Assembly: GCA_016710325.1 (NCBI GenBank)
Contig: JADJXK010000002.1
Span: 2,728,001 to 2,792,000, forward strand
Direction: 5' to 3'
Source of the DNA: Candidatus Leptofilum proximum
Lineage (GTDB): Bacteria; Chloroflexota; Anaerolineae; Promineifilales; Promineifilaceae
DNA: 64,000 nt
Part shown: piece after piece, positions 26,309-34,600 of the stretch
Layout: every line of letters starts with the position of its first letter
Position numbering within the stretch: the stretch's first letter is position 1
The notes under the pieces: model-generated
Database searches by the model: none
The model's input: only the letters and a program-made list of their open reading frames with translations
What the model was told of the DNA's origin: nothing
Translations under genes and position numbers: made by a program

Positions 26309-27795
26309 TTAACGTAACTTTTGTGCAATCAGAGCCAAAATGGCTCAAAAATGCGAAAAACAAATGTCTTTAAAAAGCGGTAAGGGCAATTGAACCACTC
26401 CTCCGCCAAAACGCAGGGAATAGCCTGCATAGCAACTCTGCGCAGTGAACATTAACAACCAAATATCACCTTGCCTTTGCACCCAGGCTGAAGTGTGGGC
26501 GGCCACTTGCACCATTTGCTTGACCGATGTCGTCGCAAAGGGCGTCGGTTGCGCTGATTGGACCAGCCACCAGCCGGCAAAACGGACGAAATTGGCCGCA
26601 AAACAGGCCAAATGCTCCTGCAAGAGCAATGCTTCCGGCGAGCGCACCTTCAAATGATGCATCTGGAAGACATTCTTGCCCTCTTTGATGCCTGCCTCAA
26701 TGGTTTGACGGCCGTTGTAGGTATGGAACCAGCCATCCAGGTCGGCCACGACATCTGTTTGGCCATAGTGGAGCAATGTGGCTCGCTGCACCGTGTCACC
26801 GGTGTGGTAATGGAGCAAGGCGACATCTAATGGATAGGCGAAATAGCCATCTACAGTCGTATGGCGCCAGGCCGTCATGATGGCATTGCGGCCCACCTGG
26901 GTCCATTCTGTTTCGGTCGTCACCGCTGCGCTAAACGCCTCTCGTACAGTGGCAAAGCGACCGCGCGTGTAGACCTTGTAACCCATTTCAATCAGCCAAT
27001 AGATGTTTTCCCGGTCGGTAAACCCACCATCGAGCCGAAACGTGGCCCGAATGGGATTGAGATTGGCGGCATTGTCGGCCACAAGCTGCTGGTAATGGGC
27101 TTGCAAACGGTCCACTTCCGCTTGGGTAGCGTCAAAACGGGCTCCATGCCACGCCAGACGACGCTGGGCAACGTCTACTGCCTTTTGACAACGGGGTAAG
27201 CGTTTCGTAAAGATAGCCATCTTGTGCTGGGCTCGTGTTAACTGGCAATGGGCCGTCTGTGGCCGACTTTCGCCTTCGTAGTCAGCTGTCAAGGTGCCTA
27301 CTTCCTGGCGCCATTGCCGCAAAAACAGCGTCGTGTCGTGCAGATTGTCCTGTGCTTGGCGATGCCGCTGGTAGCTTTCTTCCACCTTATCGGCGACCGC
27401 TTGCCAGGCGGCTTGGGCCGCAGCTAAGCGTTTGGCCAACAGTTCCGCGCGACGTCGGGGACGGCAACCTGTGCGTGCTTCGGCGGCTCTGATCAATGCC
27501 TGGGTGCGGGGTATGCTTCGTTTGCGGCGTGTGGGTGCGCGTTTTTTGCTTCAGGGGGATACCTTCGATGGCCTCAACCAAGCCCAGACGCTGCGCATAC
27601 AAGCCCCAAATGACCAGCATGGCGTGTTGCGTCATTTGTTGGCTGATTTCCGGTGATGTTTGTATTGGACTCATAGCAACCTCGTGGTGAAGAATTGCTA
27701 TGAGCCTGCCACTTTTAAGCAGTTTGTAAAGGTTCAACTTTTATTTTCGGCGTTTTTTTACGATTTCGCCGTCAATTGCACAAAATTTACGTTAA
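26309..27795 (-). mobile_element. decayed insertion sequence with 21-bp TTAA-ended inverted repeats
   Basis: Ends TTAACGTAACTTTTGTGCAA (26309 on) and TTAACGTAAATTTTGTGCAA (27795 inward, minus strand) differ at one of 21 positions. TTAA may be a 4-bp target duplication or part of the repeat. The single transposase gene inside is frameshifted and appears internally deleted. Length 1487 bp. The transposase style (LDGGFTDRENIYWL) suggests a DDE group-1/IS1380-like element. Confidence 0.8.
26345..27674 (-). pseudogene. frameshifted DDE transposase of the TTAA element
   Basis: The N-terminal part starts at 27674 (MSPIQTSPEISQQMTQHAML, GAGG ribosome site) and runs through IPLKQKTRTHTPQT near 27545. 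The coherent sequence then jumps to another frame (RRKRSIPRTQALIRAAEAR) that continues to 26345. The join lacks the segment expected between these parts, so there is both a frame change and probably an internal deletion. The C-terminal part keeps a long coiled-coil-like arm, LDGGFTDRENIYWL and the RQTIEAGIKEGK motif. The product should be inactive; its ends could still be mobilised by a related transposase. Confidence 0.75.
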
Positions 27796-27935
27796 AGAAG
27801 TGCATTTTGAAAATTAAAAAGATCTGAATTTAAACCTTGAAGATAGCAAGAAATTACAGGGGCTAGCCCAGAGTGATTGTTTGGTAGAAATTATGCTTCT
27901 GTTTATTTTTTACTGTCAAATCGGTTGAGACATCC

Positions 27936-30686
27936 ATGGGGAAGCAGAACTGTCAAGCCTACACACGTATTTTTTTCCTTACATTTATTTTCAGTTTGCT
28001 AGGATGGTTTCAGTATGGAAGTTTAAAAGATGGACTAGTTGTAGGATTCCTCACTTTTATCACCCAGTTGATAAGTAATGGTAGCAGTGGTTTACCTTTC
28101 ATTGGTCCGGTAATTTATTGGTTTGTCGTAGAGGGGATTGTCATCCCAAATATTCTAAACCAGTTTGAAATTGACCCTTCTTGGATAACCTCTTCAATAC
28201 TTTGGATAGGCTTTATTTTATCAATATTTGGCAATTTTCTTACTCTAAAATTCATCTTGAGAGATCGTCACCATCTATTTGCCTATTTTGATGACATTGA
28301 TGAAGATCAGCATCGAAAAATAATCGATGCTGAACAAAAGGGTGATTTGCAAACACTTTTGAATACTCTCAAAGGAAAGAAAAATATTCGCAATATAGAT
28401 GAACCAGACGAGAGCAGACTGATCAACTATGTCTCAAAAAAAATGGGGGCATCTCATCTTGCGGCAAGGAACTGTAACGACATAGGCCACATTTATAGTG
28501 TCATGGGAAATTATGATGAGGCGCTTGCATGGTATCAAAAAGCACTTAGTCTTTTTGAGCAGTTGAATGAATTAAATGAGATTGGAATTATTCACAATAA
28601 TATTGGGCATATATATCAAGCTCAATACAAATTTGAACTGTCTCGATTATCCTTAGAAAAATCACTGGCTATTCTTCAAAAAACCAATAATTTGCAAGGT
28701 ATGTCGGCTGTTTGCAATAACATGGGGAGATTACGTCGAGCTATGGGGGATTACGATGACGCTCTAGACCTGTTTTTGGAGGCATTGCGTCTCAAAGAGA
28801 TTGATGGAGAACAGGCTAGTATAGCTATTTCTTGTAATTATATTGGGGAAACATATTACTTTAAAGATGCACTTGAAGAAGGCCAACTAGCCCAGTCACG
28901 TGATTGGTACATGCGGGGATTAGATGTATTAAAAAAAGTAAAGCGACCAGATATTGAGTTAAAACTGCATGTAAATCTCGGTAATCTATATGCTTTTAAT
29001 CAAAGAAACCATGAACTAGTGCGGTTTGGCAAAAATGCGTATGCAGTAAAATATGTTAACGGCCAAACTATTACAGTACAGCGCAGAACGATTGTGCCGC
29101 ACATAAATTTGCGGCATGCTACATTAGCTTACCAATATTATCAGCGTGGAATTGATTTGATCGAGCAGGTGAGAACTTATATTGGTACCGAAGAAAATCG
29201 AATAAGTTACTTAACAGATAAAGAAGATGTTTATGTAAGTATGGTGCTTGTTTGCCTGAGTCTCGAACGCTTTGCTGAAGCATTCACTTACATGGAACGA
29301 AGTAAATCGCGGACCTTAGTAGATATGTTAGCAAGTGACCGTCCTCACTTAAATCGAAAGAAAAGAGATCTTCTGTATAGTGCGTTTAGAGACAATTTTG
29401 ACGATACTCTTTTTGTCCGTAAAAATGAATTAGAATCCCATATTGCAAGCCTAAACCGTCAATGTGAGTTTCCAAGATATTCTAAAATACAGCAAGACGT
29501 TGCTATAGAGTTAGAAAAATGTATGAGTGAACTCGCGAAAATTAACCTAGAGATAAAATCTAGTGCATTTGAGTCAATCACATTAAAGGTTGTGCCATCA
29601 ATAGACTTCGAGGTGCTTCACAAGCAAATAAAAGAAGGAGCTGCTGACACAGGCGAACGACCATTACTTGTCAACTATTTTATCGCTAAAGATGAAATCA
29701 TTATTTTTCTGCTACCAGCTTATAATGGGCCTCCCACTTTGACAACATTTCGAGTTCGTTGGCCTCAGACCGAACGCCGAACATGGATAGAGAATTTTTT
29801 TTACAAGTTTGAACGTCGTAGCCAAGCAACTCAAAAAGACTTATCTGCATTATATAAGATTCTTATAAATCCATGGTTTGAAGCTATTCAATCATGGTCG
29901 AACCAGCCCACCTTGCTTCATTTTTCGGCACATGGAGAACTCCATGCTTTGCCGCTTCATGCTGCTTACGATGATTCCCGCCAACGTTTCCTTATTGAGG
30001 ATTATCCTATTGCATACACACCCGCTACGAGCCTGCTTCATTTTTGGCAAACACATGAAAAACGAAATGGAGTCAATGGTACATCTGCTATGATCTTTGG
30101 TAATCCTACTAAGGATTTACCTGGTGCGGAAAAAGAAGCAAAGGCCGTTGCTGAATTTTGGCAGACCAAGCCTTATTTGCAAGAATCCGCTCAAAGAGAC
30201 TATCTATTAGAGATAGATTCATCCCGAAATATAGGTGTATTACATTTGGCATGTCATGGAATTTTTAGGTCTGATCAACCTATTCTTAGTCATTTACTTT
30301 TTGCGGATAATATCTCCCTTGACCTTAATGATATCATGAGCCTTGAGTTGGATCAGGTTAAGTTGGTTGTCTTGAGTGCTTGCAAGAGTGCAATTAGTGA
30401 ACGACGCGCCGGTGATGAACTTATTGGTTTAACTCGCTCATTCTTATACGCAGGCACTCCTTCAGTTATAGCAAGCCTGTGGAATGTCAACGATCAGTCC
30501 ACTTCTAAAGTAATGGTTAGCTTTTATAATTATTGGAATAGTGGGACTGAAAGCAAAGCACGTGCTTTACAGAAAGCCCAAATAGACTATATTAATCGTT
30601 CCAAACAAATGCCAGAAGAAGAAGCTTATCGGCATTTTCACCCATACTATTGGGCACCCTTTATTTTAGTGGGTGATTGGCTATGA
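27936..30686 (+). CDS. membrane-anchored TPR-CHAT protease
   Basis: 916 residues. The N-terminus has three to four hydrophobic segments (about 11-26, 33-48, 56-72 and 83-105). Residues ~150-330 carry TPR repeats (CNDIGHIYSVMGNYDEALAW, then a YQKAL end; HNNIGHIYQAQYKFELSRLS), then a linker. Residues ~600-916 are a CHAT domain with both catalytic motifs: LHLACHG (His774) and LSACKS (Cys816), and the typical closing HPYYWAPFILVGDW. TPR-CHAT proteins are known as regulated caspase-like proteases in bacterial immunity; a membrane-anchored form is less usual. An EACC1-like small membrane protein follows 19 bp downstream, which fits the adaptor logic of the same class of systems. AT-rich, like the other cassettes. 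Confidence 0.88.
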   Translation: MGKQNCQAYTRIFFLTFIFSLLGWFQYGSLKDGLVVGFLTFITQLISNGSSGLPFIGPVIYWFVVEGIVIPNILNQFEIDPSWITSSILWIGFILSIFGNFLTLKFILRDRHHLFAYFDDIDEDQHRKIIDAEQKGDLQTLLNTLKGKKNIRNIDEPDESRLINYVSKKMGASHLAARNCNDIGHIYSVMGNYDEALAWYQKALSLFEQLNELNEIGIIHNNIGHIYQAQYKFELSRLSLEKSLAILQKTNNLQGMSAVCNNMGRLRRAMGDYDDALDLFLEALRLKEIDGEQASIAISCNYIGETYYFKDALEEGQLAQSRDWYMRGLDVLKKVKRPDIELKLHVNLGNLYAFNQRNHELVRFGKNAYAVKYVNGQTITVQRRTIVPHINLRHATLAYQYYQRGIDLIEQVRTYIGTEENRISYLTDKEDVYVSMVLVCLSLERFAEAFTYMERSKSRTLVDMLASDRPHLNRKKRDLLYSAFRDNFDDTLFVRKNELESHIASLNRQCEFPRYSKIQQDVAIELEKCMSELAKINLEIKSSAFESITLKVVPSIDFEVLHKQIKEGAADTGERPLLVNYFIAKDEIIIFLLPAYNGPPTLTTFRVRWPQTERRTWIENFFYKFERRSQATQKDLSALYKILINPWFEAIQSWSNQPTLLHFSAHGELHALPLHAAYDDSRQRFLIEDYPIAYTPATSLLHFWQTHEKRNGVNGTSAMIFGNPTKDLPGAEKEAKAVAEFWQTKPYLQESAQRDYLLEIDSSRNIGVLHLACHGIFRSDQPILSHLLFADNISLDLNDIMSLELDQVKLVVLSACKSAISERRAGDELIGLTRSFLYAGTPSVIASLWNVNDQSTSKVMVSFYNYWNSGTESKARALQKAQIDYINRSKQMPEEEAYRHFHPYYWAPFILVGDWL

Positions 30687-30705
30687 GTTAGCAAGGAAAG
30701 TATTA

Positions 30706-31095
30706 ATGCAACAAGAAATCTTTATTGAGACGAATATAATTCCTTTATCTGAACTATACACCACTTTACGTGAATCTCTTGACTCACAAGATGATATTAA
30801 ACTCATGTTGCTAGATGACCAGAATAGATCGTATCTAAGTTCTCCTGAAGTCTTGGTAGCTTTGATAAGTTTTGGAAGTGCGACTCTGAGTGCTTTCATC
30901 ATAGGATTGCTGAATATTTTTGGAAATAAGGTGCAAGGAACAGTCGTTATTAAAGTTGAGGATGGAGACGATGGCTCTATTCATTTAGAGTTTCCATCTA
31001 ATATTTCTGAAGAAAGACTCTTTCCAATTATAGAACAATTGAAGAAAATGAATGTGCCAATTATCAAGGTTTACAAACAAGGTGATATTTCATAA
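30706..31095 (+). CDS. EACC1-like single-pass membrane adaptor
   Basis: 129 residues from the ATG at 30706. AAGGAAAG at 30693-30700 supports this start over the one at 30673, which would overlap the CHAT gene. Layout: short N-terminal region, one transmembrane helix (VLVALISFGSATLSAFIIGL), then a small alpha/beta domain with a VVIKVEDGDDGSIHLEFPSN strand pair and a final ERLFPIIEQLKK helix. This order, the PEVLVAL entry into the membrane and the gene partner match effector-associated constant component 1 (EACC1) as described for conflict systems with EADs. The match is by eye, so EACC1-like is a proposal. It would tether or gate the adjacent CHAT protease. Confidence 0.6.
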   Translation: MQQEIFIETNIIPLSELYTTLRESLDSQDDIKLMLLDDQNRSYLSSPEVLVALISFGSATLSAFIIGLLNIFGNKVQGTVVIKVEDGDDGSIHLEFPSNISEERLFPIIEQLKKMNVPIIKVYKQGDIS

Positions 31096-31136
31096 GTCGC
31101 AATGAGGTCGCGACCTTTGCTCCGTTGTGTCATTCA

Positions 31137-31172
31137 TCATTAACGAACTTACATACAAAAGGGCTGTGCTGG
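31137..31172 (+). repeat. att-like repeat, copy E (core-right remnant)
   Basis: ATCATTAACGAACTTACATAC, then AAAAGGG matches the central and right-core part of copies A-D in the same orientation, after a diverged TTGTGT. The outer arms are lost. It marks the boundary between the CHAT/EACC1-like module and the WD40-STAND module. Confidence 0.65.
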
Positions 31173-31519
31173 CAACCTTACTCATCCGTGCTAAAAACTG
31201 AGTAATGAACCAGGTATATTGAAGCTGGCGTCGAATGGTAGTTAAAATGCTCACATTTGGCACGATTCTGACCTGATTTTCGGACGGATGAACAAGGTTG
31301 CCAGGACAGGGGACAAATGGCCTTGTCCGGTGCGGTGGCGGAAGCCGTTACCGGCCGCTGGCTTTCAGGGTGCTGGGCGACTTTCATTGGGATGTTTTCT
31401 CTCTTGAATTGCCTCATCTTACCCCTGTTTACGGCCGTTTGCCAGTGTTCGTCGCCGGTAGACTGCCGGACAACACCCCCGCTCTCTTCACCTGACTCCC
31501 AAAGAAAATGGAAAAAGAC

Positions 31520-31618
31520 AATGAAAAAGAAGCAGTTACTTCTTGGCCTATGTCTCTAGCTGTTGTTCATTGGCTTCGCCATCCTGATCCGCTTTTGGGC
31601 GCAGGCGCTGAACCTTTA
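31520..31618 (+). pseudogene. remnant of a small membrane or secreted protein start
   Basis: MKKKQLLLGLCL, an in-frame TAG, then LLFIGFAILIRFWAQALNL and a stop. The lysine-rich start and hydrophobic run look like a signal or membrane segment interrupted by one nonsense codon. The stretch around it (31300-31620) is richer in GC and contains an ACGGCCGT palindrome (31431), so it may be a scrap of host chromosome between cassettes. Confidence 0.3.
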
Positions 31619-31636
31619 ACTCGATCGGTGTAGCAA

Positions 31637-34600
31637 CTACTCGTTTCTCAACTCTTCCAAGGTTTCATTGTCAAATGGGTTTCGCTCCTCCTCTAAAGCT
31701 AATATCCACTCCTCACGTTGAGGAATATATACCTCAAATCTATCTCTTCCTCTAGCCCAATTTATAAAGATCTGAAAATCTTCTATCGCTCCCACCAAGT
31801 CGCCAAGTAATGCACGAGCCACTCCCCGACTATCATGGATAGTGCCATCTTCTTCCCCATTTAATTCTACGGCCTGATCGCAATACCCTATGACATTGGC
31901 AGCTTGTCCCCAAAGGCTTCCGAACCAGCACAATCCATTCAAGAAACCAGCAGAAATTTCTAGGTTGGGATCAAGCATCTGAGCTCTATCATAAGCTGCT
32001 ATCGCCTCTGCCACATGACCCTGCTGTACAAGATCAAAGCTCTCGCCGACGAAAAATGGTGCAGCTAGTTCACCCGCCTGTATTTCTGGATCAATGCTTA
32101 GATTAAGGTTAAGTTCCAGCGCCTCTTCATAAAGCGTAATGGCACGATCAACCTCTCCAGTTCTTGCAAACTCATTTCCTTCTTCCATGAGAGCCTCAGC
32201 CGCAATACGCTTTGCCTCTATTTCCGAAACTATATCTAATTCTGAATCAAGTTCCAGTGCCTCTTCAAAGATTGCTATCGCCCGCTCAATCTCGCCCGCT
32301 CTGGCGAGACGCTCACCCTCCTCCATGAGAGATTCCGCCGCAATACGCTTTGCCTCTGTTTCCGGAACCATATCTAATTCTGGATTCAGTTCCAGTGCCT
32401 CTTCAAAGATTGCTATCGCCCGCTCAATCTCGCCCGCTTTAGCGAGGCGCTCACCCTCCTCCATGAGAGCTTCGACTGCAAGTTGCTTTGCATATTTCTC
32501 AGGGTCTATATCTATGTTAGGATTTACTTCAATTGCTTTTTCAAATTGGGTAATCGCTCCAAGAATATTACCATCTCGCGCTAAACTTCTACCGAAATTG
32601 AGGATGTTATTGACAAAACTAGGATGGATCGGAAGATCTGGACAAGTCTTGCGATATTCTTCGTCTGGAAAATATTGTTCCCATTCTTGATAGGTGAAGT
32701 TACGCCCAGCGACTCGACAACCTATGGTAACCAGATCGTCCAACTCTATGCGCCAAAGTCTTGCATTATCGTTATTGGCAGTAGCGAGCCACTCGCCATC
32801 GGGACTAAATGCAATTGCGTTGATTGCGCTCCCACTTACTAAAGTTATGGGAGCTAAAGAAGAGTCTATAATAGCCCATATGTAAACCTTATCCCATTGG
32901 GTAGCTGCAATCCAGCGGCTGTCAGGGCTGAATAGAATGTTATCGAGTCCACTCTCTCCATAACCGGCGAATGAGAGATCATTGTTCGTCAGCTCACCGT
33001 CTTTCCAGCCCAAAAGGTTTACAGAATCCTCTCCGATGGTAGCAAGCCAGCTCCCATCTGGACTAAAAACACCACCTCGCTGATTTTTTAAGATAATGGG
33101 ATCTACAGTAGGTTTGCTATTGGCTAAACCCCATATATAAGTATCTTTGTCAACTGTAGTAGCTATCCAACGACTATTGTGGCTAATCGACATGATACCA
33201 CTGGCATGACCTGATAAGGTGAACGATTCAAAAGACGAATGCTCTGCGTCTATGTTCCGCCAAAGGCGAGTAGAATGATCAGATAGTACCAACCAACGAC
33301 TATCATGACTAAACCATATATCGCCAAAACTACTTTCGTAGCCAAGACGAAGAACACCAGGCTCTATGGAATCTAAGAGGTTTATTGAGGCCAAATCCCA
33401 GAGACGAATTTTATCCTCACTATAAGTAGCTACCCATTGATTGTCAGGACTAAAAGCCAATTTGTGTACAAACTGCTCATGATCGGGTAATAAGAACGAG
33501 TTAGCTACAGGATCGTCATTCTGAAGGTTCCAAAGCTGTACCGTATTTTCACTAGTTGCGCCTATCCAGTTGTTGTTCGAGCTAAATGCTAAGCTTGCAG
33601 GTGATGAATTAGCATAGTTTGATAAAACAATTGGATATGTTATGGACTCAGAAATTTCCCAATCCCAAAGTTGAACGGTTGAGCCATCAAAACTAGCAAA
33701 CCAGCGATTATCAGAACTGAAAGCTACATCATGTACGATCCAGTCATGATTCGCAACAATGATTGGATTTGCAGTAGGGTCAAACGTCACTAGCTTCCAA
33801 AGATGCGATGGACCAATGGTGGGTTCATCAAAGTCCCGTTCGGTGGTTGTCAAGAGCCAATTGCTATGAGGGCTAAACTTCAAAGAGGCAACACTAGCTT
33901 CAATACCCGTCAGGTAAACGGGTTTAACAAGTAAGTCATATTCTAAAAGCACCATATTTAGCTGTCTACTCGTTGTCAGGTTTAGTCGCCAAAGCGTAAT
34001 ATCAGTCCCGCCTTTTCCTGCAAGCCAACGACCATCTGGACTATATGAGAGGGATTCTATTGGATGCTCAAATTCTAATGGCACCATCGGCTCGTCAATT
34101 GAATGTAACTCCGCTAAATCCCAAATACCATCTTCCGTAGCCAACCAAAAACCATCAGGACTAAAAGCAATGGCTTCACCGTGAAAAGAAATGGGATTAT
34201 TCGCAAAATTTGGCAAGGTCAAATCCCATAGGACGAAGCCAAATGATTCAGAAGTAATGAGCCAGCTACTATCGGGACTGAACTGGATATCGTCCAGACT
34301 GCCAAAAAAATCAAAGTCTAGCGTAAGCGGTTCGGTACTCTGGCTAAGGTTTGACAACCTCCAGAGATGGACGAAATATTCAAATTCGCGCCTAACTCCA
34401 ACAACTAGCCACCCACCATTAGGGCTAAAGCTTAACTCAACTATAGAATCCTCCTGGCTCATGTATCTCTCCCATGGAATAAGTTCAGAGCCAAGGGCGG
34501 GATCTATAGCATTTAGGTTCCATACACGTATATCTCCATTATTGTGAACAGTAGCTAACCATTCCTCACTGGAATTGAAACGCGTATAACTAATGGGCTC

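Noticed and set aside
31178..31510. Several 65-80 codon frames between copy E and the WD40-STAND gene
   Set aside because: Overlapping in both strands, no ribosome sites, composition of scrap DNA; only the short MKKKQLLLGL stub looked gene-derived.
32061..32474. Regular repeats that might suggest a CRISPR array
   Set aside because: The 138-bp units are in-frame TPR coding sequence without spacers; no CRISPR array or cas gene was seen anywhere in the window.
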